Shown piece by piece: positions 1-8,438 of a DNA stretch of 47,598 bases. The notes beneath the pieces were generated by a model. That model was not told the DNA's origin. It saw only the letters and a list, made by a program, of their open reading frames with translations, and ran no database searches. Both the position numbers and the translations under genes were made by a program. Within the stretch, counting starts at the first letter, position 1. Each line of letters opens with the position of its first letter. The DNA is from Streptomyces sp. UW30 (GTDB lineage: Bacteria; Actinomycetota; Actinomycetes; Streptomycetales; Streptomycetaceae): assembly GCF_008042075.1 (NCBI RefSeq), contig NZ_RDBN01000033.1:288223-335820 (forward strand), written 5' to 3'.

Positions 1-2
1 GC

Positions 3-1595
3 TCATGCCCCCGCCTCCGTCCGGCGCACGAGATGACGGGAGTAGGCGTCCGGGGTGAAGAACAGCGGCAACTCGCCCGCCAGCGCCGTCCGTTCGAACA
101 GCGCGCGGATCTCCTCGACCGGCGCCCACGGGTACTCGGCGCCCAGCGCCACGACCTCGTCGTCGAGCAGCGCCAGCACCGTCTCCCGGTCGATCACCCG
201 GTGCCGCAGCCACTGCCAGATCTGCACCCGGGCGATCTCCGCGGTGGCCGCGTCCTCCATCAGGCCGTCCAGCGCCACCGCACCCTGACCGCGCAGCCAG
301 GCCGCGAAGTACCTGAGGGCGACAGCGATGTTGGTGCGCACCCCCTCGGAGGTCGGCGGGCCGCTGATCCGGCGCACCGACAGCAGGTCGCCGGCGGTGA
401 CCTCCACGTCGTCGCGCGTACGGTCGATCTGGTGCGGCCGTTCGCCGAGGACACCGTCGAACACCTCACGGCACACCGGCACGAGTCCGGGATGGGCCAC
501 CCATGACCCGTCGAACCCGTCCTCCGCCTCCCGCTCCTTGTCCAGCCGGACCTTGGCCGGCGCGGCGTCCTTCGCGGCCGGGTCCTTGCCGGGCACCTGG
601 GCGGCCATACCGCCGATGGCGTGGGCACCGCGCCGGTGGCAGGTGCGTACGAGGAGTTCGGTGTAGGCGCGCATGAACGGGGCCGTCATCGTCACCTGCG
701 CCCGGTCCGGCAGCAGGAAGTCCGTCCGGTGGCCGAAGGTCTTGATCAGGCTGAACAGGTAGTCCCAGCGGCCCGCGTTGAGGCCGGAGCTGTGCTCGCG
801 CAGCTCGTAGAGGATCTCCTCCATCTCGAACGCGGCGGTGATCGTCTCGATGAGCACGGTGGCGCGGATCGTGCCGCGGGGGATTCCGAGCAGGTCCTGG
901 GCGAGGACGAAGACGTCGTTCCAGAGGCGGGCCTCGTACCGGTTCTCCAGCTTCGGGAGATAGAAGTACGGGCCCTGGCCCGCGTCGATCTGGCGCTGGG
1001 CGCAGTGGAAGAAGTACAGGCCGAAGTCGACGAGGGCGGCGGGCACGGGCCGGCCGTCGTATTCCAGGTGCTCCTCGTCGAGATGCCAGCCGCGGGGCCG
1101 TACGACGATGGTGGCGAGCCGGTCGCCGAGGCGGTACTCCTTGCCCTCGGGCGTGGTGAAGTCGATACGGCGCTCGATGGCGTCGAGCAGGTCGATCTGC
1201 CCGCCGATGACGTTGTCCCAGGTCGGGGAGGTGGCGTCCTCGAAGTCGGCCATCCACACCTGGGCACCGGAGTTGAGCGCGTTGACGGCCATACGCCGGT
1301 CGGGCGGCCCGGTGATCTCCACGCGCCGGTCGGTCAGTCCGGGGGCGGGCGGCGCGACACGCCAGGTCGGGTCGGCGCGGACGGCGGAGGTGACCATGGG
1401 GAAGTCGAGCGGGGAGCCGCTGGCGAGCCGCAGGGCATGTCGCCGACGCTCCTTCATCAGGTCCTGGTGGCGCGAGCCGAAAGCCGCGGCAAGGTGGCCG
1501 AGGAAGTCCAGGGCGGAGGGGGTGAGGATCTCGTCGTGCCGGTGGCCCGGGGCGCCGAGAACGCGGACATGGTGGGTAAGTGCAGCGGTGAACAT
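3..1595 (-). CDS. aceB: malate synthase A
   Basis: Malate synthase condenses glyoxylate with acetyl-CoA to malate, the second glyoxylate-shunt step, in the cytosol. The 530-residue product has the family's usual length and shows its conserved blocks: RPRGWHLDEEHL, the KLENRYEARLW segment, VLIETITAAFEMEEILYEL and GGMAAQVPGKD. I chose the ATG at 1593-1595 because a clean AGGAG lies just upstream on the minus strand and the protein then begins MFTAALTHHV; the reading frame extends further upstream without family-like sequence. It lies 97 bp downstream of aceA on the same strand, so the two are probably co-expressed. The TGA stop is at 3-5, so the gene is complete. Confidence 0.95.
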   Translation of the reverse strand: MFTAALTHHVRVLGAPGHRHDEILTPSALDFLGHLAAAFGSRHQDLMKERRRHALRLASGSPLDFPMVTSAVRADPTWRVAPPAPGLTDRRVEITGPPDRRMAVNALNSGAQVWMADFEDATSPTWDNVIGGQIDLLDAIERRIDFTTPEGKEYRLGDRLATIVVRPRGWHLDEEHLEYDGRPVPAALVDFGLYFFHCAQRQIDAGQGPYFYLPKLENRYEARLWNDVFVLAQDLLGIPRGTIRATVLIETITAAFEMEEILYELREHSSGLNAGRWDYLFSLIKTFGHRTDFLLPDRAQVTMTAPFMRAYTELLVRTCHRRGAHAIGGMAAQVPGKDPAAKDAAPAKVRLDKEREAEDGFDGSWVAHPGLVPVCREVFDGVLGERPHQIDRTRDDVEVTAGDLLSVRRISGPPTSEGVRTNIAVALRYFAAWLRGQGAVALDGLMEDAATAEIARVQIWQWLRHRVIDRETVLALLDDEVVALGAEYPWAPVEEIRALFERTALAGELPLFFTPDAYSRHLVRRTEAGA

Positions 1596-1621
1596 CGGGT
1601 TCTCCTGACAGGAAGCGTTCA

Positions 1622-1684
1622 GGGCGTCGCCCTCCAGGGGCGCGGGGGCTGTGTCGACCAGCCCCCACGCACCCGCAGACAACA
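1622..1684 (-). repeat. dispersed GC-rich repeat, copy 1 (aceA-aceB gap)
   Basis: Read on the minus strand, this stretch contains GTCTGCGGGTGCGTGGGGGC followed by TGGTCG, a divergent middle, then CGCGCCCCTGGAGGGCG. It matches in order the two closer copies at 13622-13680 and 15231-15289. It occupies most of the 97-bp gap between aceA and aceB. From memory, very similar sequences are scattered through Streptomyces intergenic regions; that was not checked here. Confidence 0.6.
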
Positions 1685-1692
1685 AACCGGAC

Positions 1693-2976
<1,284 letters not shown>

Positions 2977-3283
2977 GACTGTCACCGTCTCCTCGGTAGG
3001 GGGTCTGTTGCGTCTGCCAAGCCTGTGCCGCTCACAGCAAGCAATGGCACTGCGTGTCGTTGAAGGAAATGCGGCCCGCGATCCGCAGGGCGAATCTGAG
3101 CAATGTCGCCTTTCCGGCGGGCTGCAGAGAAACTCTGACACTGGCACTGAGTGCCAACAAGGAGGGCTGTCTGCCAAGTTCTGCGAATCTTTTCGTCGCC
3201 GATTGCCAAGCTTGCGAAGGGTGCGAACGACGCCGGTTCGCATACGCTGACCGGGTCCCGTCCCGGATCCGACAGGAGCCCAG
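2977..3283. promoter_or_regulatory. divergent aceA / regulator control region
   Basis: This 307-bp non-coding region lies between divergent aceA and the RamB-like gene. It holds a 15-bp palindrome TGGCACTGAGTGCCA (3142-3156) and two direct repeats TGCCAAG-N2/3-TGCGAA (3172-3187 and 3204-3218), whose starts are 32 bp apart. It also holds an inverted repeat TGCGAAC-N7-GTTCGCA (3222-3242) and a lone TGCCAAG (3015-3021). Read on the minus strand, the first direct repeat contains GAACTTGGCA, one base from the core of the Corynebacterium RamB consensus as I recall it ([A/G][A/G]AACTTTGCAAA). Promoter elements are not certain; TACGCT at 3243-3248 could be the -10 of the regulator gene. Confidence 0.55.
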
Positions 3284-4723
3284 GTGAGCAAGACCTACGC
3301 GGGCGCGCGGCTGCGGCGGCTGCGCGACGAACGCCGGATGAGCCAGGCGGAACTCGCCCGCGTCCTGGGTATCTCCCCGAGTTACCTGAACCAGATGGAG
3401 CACGACTCCCGCCCGCTCACCGTGCCCGTCCTGCTCCGGCTCACCGAGACCTTCGGCGTGGACCCGGGCTTCTTCTCCGAGCGCGACACCGCCCGGCTCG
3501 TGGCCGATCTACGTGAGGCGCTGACCGGCGAGATCGCCGCCGCCCGGGTCTCGGCGACCGACCTGGGCGAACTGGCCGCACGGATGCCCGCGGTCGCCCA
3601 GGTCCTGCTCGACCTGGGCCGTCGCAACCAACTCCTGTCCGAGCGGCTGGCGGGAGCGGCGGACGGCCGTGACACGGCCGACGAGATGCCCCCCTCGCCC
3701 CGCTCCCCGCACGAGGAGATCCGCGACTTCTTCTACCGCCGCCAGAACTACCTCCACGACACCGACCTCGCCGCCGAGCAGCTGGCCGAGGAGATCGGCA
3801 TCCGGCCCGGCGAGGTCCTGCGGGCCCTGACCGCACGCCTCGCCGACGCCCACGGCATCCGCCTGTCCACCGGATCCGAGGAGCACCTGTCCACCGGCTC
3901 CGGCGACCACCTGCACCACTACGACGAGCCGACCCGCACCCTCCACCTGTCGACCCGCCTGCGCCCCGGCCAGCGCGCCTTCCGCATGGCGACGCAACTC
4001 GCCCTGCTGGAGTACGCGGACGAACTGGACCGGCAGGCCGCCGAGGACTTCCCCGCCGACTCGCCCGCCCACACCCTGGCCCGCATCGGCGTCGCCAACT
4101 ACTTCGCCGCCGCGCTGGTGCTGCCGTACACCGCCTTCCACGCGGCGGCCGAAGAGGTCCGCTACGACATCGAGCGGCTCACCGACCGCTACGGCCTCGG
4201 CTACGAGACCGTCTGCCACCGCCTCAGCACTCTCCAACGGCCCCGCCTGCGCGGAGTGCCCTTCTCCTTCGTGCGGGTCGACCGCGCCGGCAACATGTCC
4301 AAGCGGCAGTCCGCGACCGGGTTCCACTTCTCCCGGGCCGGCGGCACCTGCCCGCTGTGGAACGTCTACGAGGCGTTCGCCGCGCCCGGCAGGATCCATG
4401 TGCAGATCGCCGAAATGCCGGACGGGCAGCGGTACTTGTGGACGGCCCGCGCGGTCACCCGGCACCGCGGCGGCTGGGGCGAGCCCGGAAAGACCTTCGC
4501 CATCGGGCTGGGCTGCGAGATCCGCCACGCCCACCGCCTCGTCTACTCCGACGGCCTCGACCTCACCAGCCCCTCCGCCGCCACCCCGATCGGCATGGGC
4601 TGCCGGGTCTGCGAACGGCTCGACTGCCCCCAGCGGGCCGCACCGCCCCTCGGGCGGACCCTGCGCATCGACCAGAACACCAGCACGTTCGTGCCGTACC
4701 CCGTGACCGGGCGCACGACCTGA
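3284..4723 (+). CDS. RamB/ScfR-type XRE-family regulator of short-chain fatty acid metabolism
   Basis: A 479-residue DNA-binding regulator. Residues about 8-65 form an XRE helix-turn-helix ([20 protein letters not shown]). The middle is the ImmA/IrrE-like and long acyl-sensor-type region, and the C-terminus has [16 protein letters not shown], a cysteine-rich end typical of the RamB/ScfR family. Family members respond to acyl-CoA status and control acetate or propionate genes including aceA and aceB. The divergent position next to aceA-aceB supports that role here. The GTG start at 3284 has GACAGGAG upstream. A 24-bp tandem duplication (3863-3910) adds a repeated LSTG-type segment in the middle region. 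The regulated ligand is inferred. Confidence 0.88.
   Translation: MSKTYAGARLRRLRDERRMSQAELARVLGISPSYLNQMEHDSRPLTVPVLLRLTETFGVDPGFFSERDTARLVADLREALTGEIAAARVSATDLGELAARMPAVAQVLLDLGRRNQLLSERLAGAADGRDTADEMPPSPRSPHEEIRDFFYRRQNYLHDTDLAAEQLAEEIGIRPGEVLRALTARLADAHGIRLSTGSEEHLSTGSGDHLHHYDEPTRTLHLSTRLRPGQRAFRMATQLALLEYADELDRQAAEDFPADSPAHTLARIGVANYFAAALVLPYTAFHAAAEEVRYDIERLTDRYGLGYETVCHRLSTLQRPRLRGVPFSFVRVDRAGNMSKRQSATGFHFSRAGGTCPLWNVYEAFAAPGRIHVQIAEMPDGQRYLWTARAVTRHRGGWGEPGKTFAIGLGCEIRHAHRLVYSDGLDLTSPSAATPIGMGCRVCERLDCPQRAAPPLGRTLRIDQNTSTFVPYPVTGRTT
3863..3910 (+). repeat. 24-bp tandem duplication inside the regulator gene
   Basis: Two adjacent 24-bp units, 3863-3886 and 3887-3910, both begin CTGTCCACCGG and differ at a few positions. 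They encode two successive eight-residue copies (LSTGSEEH then LSTGSGDH). They lie between conserved blocks and probably form a surface loop. Confidence 0.75.
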
Positions 4724-4752
4724 CAGCCGTACGGAGTTGATAGCCTCCTCGG

Positions 4753-4901
4753 GCCAGTCGAGCCACATCCGAGGCCAGGGAATCCGGTGCGAATCCGGAA
4801 CTGACGCGCAGCGGTGAGGGGGACGGGCGGGGCACAGAACGCCACTGGGAGACCGGGAAGGCGCCCCGACCGGACGAACCCGAGTCCGAAGACCTGCTGG
4901 C
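4753..4901 (+). ncRNA. cobalamin (B12) riboswitch
   Basis: The leader contains the conserved cobalamin-aptamer landmarks in order: GAATCCGGTGCGAATCCGG, ACTGACGCGCAGCGGTGA, GCCACTGGGAGACCGGGAAG and GAGTCCGAAGACCTGC. GCCAG at 4753-4757 can pair with CTGGC at 4897-4901 as the closing helix. The class normally lowers expression of downstream B12-related genes when adenosylcobalamin binds. The next gene starts about 70 nt further on. Boundaries are estimated from the closing helix. Confidence 0.93.
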
Positions 4902-4902
4902 A

Positions 4903-4927
4903 CCTCCGCGCCGCCCCGGCGGGGAGG
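4903..4927 (+). promoter_or_regulatory. hairpin just after the B12 aptamer (expression platform candidate)
   Basis: An 11-bp stem with one mismatch and a CCC loop: CCTCCGCGCCG (4903-4913) pairs with CGGCGGGGAGG (4917-4927). There is no U-rich tract, so it is not a classical terminator. The 3' arm carries a strong anti-16S-like GGGGAGG, but it is about 45 nt upstream of the only ATG and cannot serve as its ribosome site. Confidence 0.5.
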
Positions 4928-4972
4928 ACGTCCGTAGGCCGGCTCCGCGTACGAGCCCCGACCAACCGAGGC

Positions 4973-5386
4973 ATGATGTCCCACCAACGGCCCGAGGGGC
5001 CCGCCGCGCGCCCGTCCGCCGAACCGGCACCCTGTCGCGTAGTCGTGTGCCGGGACTGCTGCTGCGGCAGCCCCAAGGTGACCGGTGTCGATCACGCGCA
5101 GCAGACCGCGCGCCTCGCCGAGCAGGTGCCCGTGCGCATCTCCGACTGCCTCGACGTGTGCGAACACGCCAACGTGATCGTCGTTCAGCCCAGCGCCGCA
5201 GCCCGTAGGGCCGGTGCCCGCCCGGTCTGGCTCGGCCTCGTCAACGACCCCGACGCGACCGAGGACATCATCGACTGGGTACGGGCCGGCGGGCCCGGCG
5301 TCGCACCCTGTCCCGACGTGCTCGACCTCTACACCTTCACGCCGCCCAGGCTGAGCGCGCCGAAGCGGCCGGGGCTGGATGGCTGA
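4973..5386 (+). CDS. thioredoxin-like [2Fe-2S] ferredoxin-domain protein under B12 control
   Basis: A 137-residue soluble protein. The N-terminal CRDCCCGSPK and the later CLDVCEH supply cysteines in the arrangement of thioredoxin-like [2Fe-2S] ferredoxins. The C-terminal part (VWLGLVNDPDATEDIIDWV) fits the same fold. The start is ATGATG at 4973/4976, with GAGG at 4968-4971, which spaces better to the second ATG. A cobalamin riboswitch lies directly upstream, so the product probably serves cobalt or corrinoid handling, for instance electron supply to a cobalamin-biosynthesis or B12-independent step. That role is inference, and no other cobalamin gene is adjacent. It converges on the next minus-strand gene with a 31-bp gap. 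Confidence 0.8.
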   Translation: MMSHQRPEGPAARPSAEPAPCRVVVCRDCCCGSPKVTGVDHAQQTARLAEQVPVRISDCLDVCEHANVIVVQPSAAARRAGARPVWLGLVNDPDATEDIIDWVRAGGPGVAPCPDVLDLYTFTPPRLSAPKRPGLDG

Positions 5387-5417
5387 AGCCCGAATGCGTT
5401 GTCCGGGTGCGGGATCG

Positions 5418-5873
5418 TCAATCGGTCCGGGTGCGCAGGCTCCGCGCCAGGGTGGGAATCATCACCGTCGCAGGGACGAGGTGGAGCCCGATGAGGGCGG
5501 TGGTGGTGGCGGTGTCTGCCCCGGACAGGAGGGGCGGGACCAACGAGATCGCGGTCAGTGACACTGCCGTCCACACGAATCGCTCGGCGGGGCGAGCGCT
5601 CCACCGTAGAAGAGCGGCGGCTATGACCATGCCCACGACCGAGAAGAAGCCGGTCACCACGGCGAACCCGGACAACGGGATCGCCTCGCCACCATCGGGG
5701 ACCTCGAAGTCGACACCGACGGCCTGGGCAGACGCAGCGGCGAGGGTGGTGGCCACGATCGCTGCGAGCGTGGCCATGGAGCCGGTGCCGGCGAGCCTGC
5801 GGAGTCGGCGGGTGTGGCCGGTCCGGCCCGATGCCGGGCCTGCGACGAGCCCGTTGTCATCCATGCTGTTCAT
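5418..5873 (-). CDS. small four-helix membrane protein (DUF6069-like)
   Basis: A 151-residue integral membrane protein with about four hydrophobic segments: ATLAAIVATTLAAASAQAVG, FAVVTGFFSVVGMVIAAALL, FVWTAVSLTAISLVPPLL and TTTALIGLHLVPATVMIPTL. It resembles the DUF6069 group as I recall it. No catalytic motif is visible. The ATG at 5871-5873 follows GGAGGAAC and lies 30 bp after the sigma-factor stop, so the two genes form an operon. In that position it might modulate the sigma factor or be one of its products; nothing in the sequence decides this. Confidence 0.75.
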   Translation of the reverse strand: MNSMDDNGLVAGPASGRTGHTRRLRRLAGTGSMATLAAIVATTLAAASAQAVGVDFEVPDGGEAIPLSGFAVVTGFFSVVGMVIAAALLRWSARPAERFVWTAVSLTAISLVPPLLSGADTATTTALIGLHLVPATVMIPTLARSLRTRTD

Positions 5874-5903
5874 GTCGTTCCTCCATGAGCGTCCGCACCG
5901 GGA

Positions 5904-6902
5904 CTACTCCGTGCCGTCCGCCGGCAGGCGCTCCGGCAGCCCGAGCCGCGGGAACTGGTCGTCGTGGAACGTGATGATCTCGGTGATCGCGCCGCCGGTG
6001 ACACGCAGGACGTCGATCGTCAGCGGCAGGTACGCGCCCTCCCGCTGCTGCCAGAGGTAGAAGGCGACGGCGGGCTGCCGGTTCACGGTGGTGGGGACGG
6101 CGTGCAGGCCCTTCATGCCCTCGAAGCCGCTCTCGACCCAGTCCTTCACCACCGCGTCGCGGCCGATGTACAGGCCCGGCGTGGGCGGCATCGAGCAGCG
6201 GACGTCGTCCCGCAGCATCGCTGCGAGCTCGCTGACATCCGTGGCCAGGCTGGCCTCGGTATAGCGGCGCACCAGCTCGCGCGTCCCGGTGCCCTCCTCG
6301 CCGCCGGTCCAGTCCTGCCGCTCGGCGGGCAGGTGCTCCCGCATGCCGGCGCGGGCCCGCTGCAACGCGCTGTTCACGGAGTTGACGGAGTCCCCGAGGG
6401 CCTCCGCGACGTCCTTCGCCGGCCAGCCGAGCACGTCCCGCAGGATCAGCACGGCCCGCGGGCGCGGCGCGAGGTGCTGGACTGCGACCAGGTACGCCAG
6501 CTCGATCGTCTCCCGCGCGACGGCGACGGTCTCCGGCTCGTCGGCCTCGCCCGCGGGCAGCTCGTCGAGCAGCCGGTCCGGGTAGGGCTGCAGCCACAGC
6601 ACCTCGCCGCCGGTCGCGGGCTCCGGGCGGCGCTTGGCCAGCAGGTCCAGGCAGGCGTTGGTGGCGATCCGGTACAGCCAGGCCCGGAACGTCGACCGCC
6701 CCTCGAACGTCTCCCGCCGCCGCCAGGCACGCAGGAACGTCTCCTGCACGGTGTCCTCGGCGTCCTCGAACGACCCGAGCATCCGGTAGCAGTGCACGTG
6801 CAGCTCCCGCCGGTGCCGCTCCGCCAGCCCCGAGAACGCCGGCTCGTCCACCTCGCCCAGACCGCTCACGCCCAGCTCCTCCAGCCGCGTGTCCGCACTC
6901 AT
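5904..6902 (-). CDS. ECF sigma factor with C-terminal SnoaL-like domain (SigG/TIGR02960-like)
   Basis: A 332-residue sigma-70 family factor. Sigma region 2 is at residues about 22-90 (HCYRMLGSFEDAEDTVQETF, then TFRAWLYRIATNACLD). Region 4 is at about 140-195 (RAVLILRDVLGWPAKDVAEA). After residue 205 comes a SnoaL/NTF2-like domain ending in EIITFHDDQFPRLGLP. ECF groups with such a tail usually have no anti-sigma factor, and the tail itself tunes activity. None is encoded here, which fits. The ATG at 6900-6902 has GGAAGG eight bases upstream. The operon partner is the small membrane protein downstream. The inducing signal is unknown. Confidence 0.9.
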   Translation of the reverse strand: MSADTRLEELGVSGLGEVDEPAFSGLAERHRRELHVHCYRMLGSFEDAEDTVQETFLRAWRRRETFEGRSTFRAWLYRIATNACLDLLAKRRPEPATGGEVLWLQPYPDRLLDELPAGEADEPETVAVARETIELAYLVAVQHLAPRPRAVLILRDVLGWPAKDVAEALGDSVNSVNSALQRARAGMREHLPAERQDWTGGEEGTGTRELVRRYTEASLATDVSELAAMLRDDVRCSMPPTPGLYIGRDAVVKDWVESGFEGMKGLHAVPTTVNRQPAVAFYLWQQREGAYLPLTIDVLRVTGGAITEIITFHDDQFPRLGLPERLPADGTE

Positions 6903-6990
6903 CACGTCATCCTTCCGTCTCGTCGTGTCCCGTCGTAGGTGTGACGCGTGCGGGCGCGACAACTCATCACTTCGGTCGGTCGGCATGGCT

Positions 6991-7012
6991 GATCCGGTGA
7001 CGGATCCGGTGA
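6991..7012. repeat. direct repeat GATCCGGTGA in sigma / DoxX intergenic region
   Basis: Two copies of GATCCGGTGA at 6991-7000 and 7003-7012 lie in the 253-bp gap between the divergent sigma-factor and DoxX-like genes. The 12-bp spacing is close to a helical turn. It may be a regulator site; I see no clear promoter to tie it to. Confidence 0.4.
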
Positions 7013-7155
7013 TTCGGACGCCGGCGTTGTTGTCGGCCCCATTCCCCAAGTGCCACCTGCCCGGATACACGTCACAGACAGCGACCACTCCCCGTTTGAC
7101 ATGGTTCGGACCGGTGGCATGGTGGTAGGCGGGGGTGAGGGTTGGGAGGCTCGGC

Positions 7156-7638
7156 GTGGCATCCGGTTCGGCATGGCGTTCCGCAGCGCGGCAACTGCCA
7201 CTCAGGCTCACCGTCGGCGCGTTCTTCCTCAACTCCGGACTGTCGAAACGCGACGCGGACCAGGCCACCGCTGAGCGACTCCAGCAGTTCGCCGGCGCCA
7301 CCTACCCCTGGCTGGGCAAACTCGACGCCCAGACGTTCACCCGGCGGCTCTCCACCGAGGAGATCGCCCTTGGCGCCGCGCTGCTCCTGCCGGTCGTCCC
7401 TGCCGCCGTCGCCGGGGCTGCGCTCACCGCATTCTCGTGCGCCACTCTCGGGCTGTACCTGCGGACGCCGGGCATGCGTCAGGAAGGCAGTCTGCGCCCC
7501 ACCGAGCAGGGAACCGTGCTGGCCAAGGACGTATGGATGCTGGGCATCGGCATCTCCCTCATCGCCGAGGGCCTGACCGGACACCGGGGACCCGCGACCA
7601 CCGCCCTCTGCCCTTGGCGCCGCATGCCGCGACGCTGA
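7156..7638 (+). CDS. DoxX-like membrane protein
   Basis: A 160-residue membrane protein. The N-terminal helix LRLTVGAFFLNSGLSKRDAD, an amphipathic segment and two further hydrophobic stretches (EEIALGAALLLPVVPAAVAG and WMLGIGISLIAEGL) match the DoxX/DoxD-like pattern of four helices. The family is linked to redox or quinone-associated membrane complexes, but roles are mostly undefined. The GTG at 7156 is preceded by GGGAGG at six-base spacing; an in-frame GTG at 7135 lacks a good ribosome site. The YceI-like gene follows after 41 bp, suggesting a two-gene operon divergent from the sigma factor. Confidence 0.78.
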   Translation: MASGSAWRSAARQLPLRLTVGAFFLNSGLSKRDADQATAERLQQFAGATYPWLGKLDAQTFTRRLSTEEIALGAALLLPVVPAAVAGAALTAFSCATLGLYLRTPGMRQEGSLRPTEQGTVLAKDVWMLGIGISLIAEGLTGHRGPATTALCPWRRMPRR

Positions 7639-7679
7639 TCAGGCCACCGCCCCAGGGGAATGACACCAGGGGAGCCGAG

Positions 7680-8252
7680 ATGGCTTGGACGAGATGGTTC
7701 TTCGAGCCCGGCCACACCGGCGCGGAGTTCCGCGCCAGGCACATGATGGTCACCTACGTGCGCGGGCAGCTCAAGAACGTGCACGGCCGGCTGCACGTCG
7801 ATCCCGACGAGCCGGAGAAGGCCCGCGTGAACGCAACCATCGACGCGACCCAGGTGTACACCGGTCAGCCCGATCGTGACGCCCATCTGCGCAGTGCCGA
7901 CTTCTTCGACGTCGAGCACCACCCGACGTGGACATTCGTCGGGTCGTCCGTGCACCAGCTCAGCGCAACCGAGTTCGAGGTCACGGGAGATCTCACCGTG
8001 CGGGGCGTCACGCGTCCCGTGGTCTTCGACGTCACCTACTTGGGACAATGGGATACCCCCTGGTGGGAGGACGGTCGAGACCGGGGCCCCAGGAGGCGCG
8101 CCGGGTTCACGGCCACCACCCGCATCAATCGCCATGACTTCGGGGTGAGTTGGAACGACCTGGTCGACCGGGGCGGAGTCGTCGTCAGCTCCATGGTCGA
8201 TGTCGTGGTGGACATCGAGGCCGTCCTTGAGGCAGGCGAACCGGCCGCCTGA
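7680..8252 (+). CDS. YceI-like polyisoprenoid-binding family protein
   Basis: A 190-residue YceI/lipocalin-like beta-barrel protein. Diagnostic features are FEPGHTGAEFRARHMMVTYV at the start, DAHLRSADFFDVEHHPTW in the middle, and VTGDLTVRGVTRPVVFDVTY. The family binds isoprenoid lipids or quinones. No signal peptide is present, so it is cytoplasmic. GGGGAGCC lies just before the ATG at 7680. The neighbouring DoxX-like gene suggests a shared membrane-redox role, and divergent sigma-factor control is possible. The length is normal. Confidence 0.88.
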   Translation: MAWTRWFFEPGHTGAEFRARHMMVTYVRGQLKNVHGRLHVDPDEPEKARVNATIDATQVYTGQPDRDAHLRSADFFDVEHHPTWTFVGSSVHQLSATEFEVTGDLTVRGVTRPVVFDVTYLGQWDTPWWEDGRDRGPRRRAGFTATTRINRHDFGVSWNDLVDRGGVVVSSMVDVVVDIEAVLEAGEPAA

Positions 8253-8356
8253 GCACGGTTCACCGGCGGTCATTGGCCTCCGTAGGGCCTCTGTCTCCCT
8301 GGCAGCGGTGGTCAGGTCATCAACCAGCTGATCAAATCGGCCACATTCCTCGATCA

Positions 8357-8380
8357 TGTCGTCGTGACGTCACGACGACA
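8357..8380. promoter_or_regulatory. 24-bp perfect palindrome, candidate operator
   Basis: A perfect 24-bp palindrome. The left half (8357-8368) reads TGTCGTCGTGAC and the right half is its exact reverse complement, centred on TGACGTCA. It ends 58 bp before the ATG of the gamma-glutamyltransferase-like gene, in a 186-bp gap. The perfect symmetry without a spacer fits a dimeric repressor site better than a terminator. I do not recognise the regulator. Confidence 0.55.
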
Positions 8381-8438
8381 CTGGATGAGGACTACGGGTA
8401 CGGCATCATCCGCCCTTACACGAACACCGAGGTCAGAT

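Noticed and set aside
3142..3156. CIRCE-like heat-shock operator in the aceA control region
   Set aside because: The half sites resemble GAGTGCCA, but CIRCE needs a nine-base spacer and here the palindrome has a single central base.
4903..4927. Intrinsic terminator after the riboswitch
   Set aside because: It has a stem but no T-tract, and the stem has a mismatch; listed as an expression-platform candidate instead.
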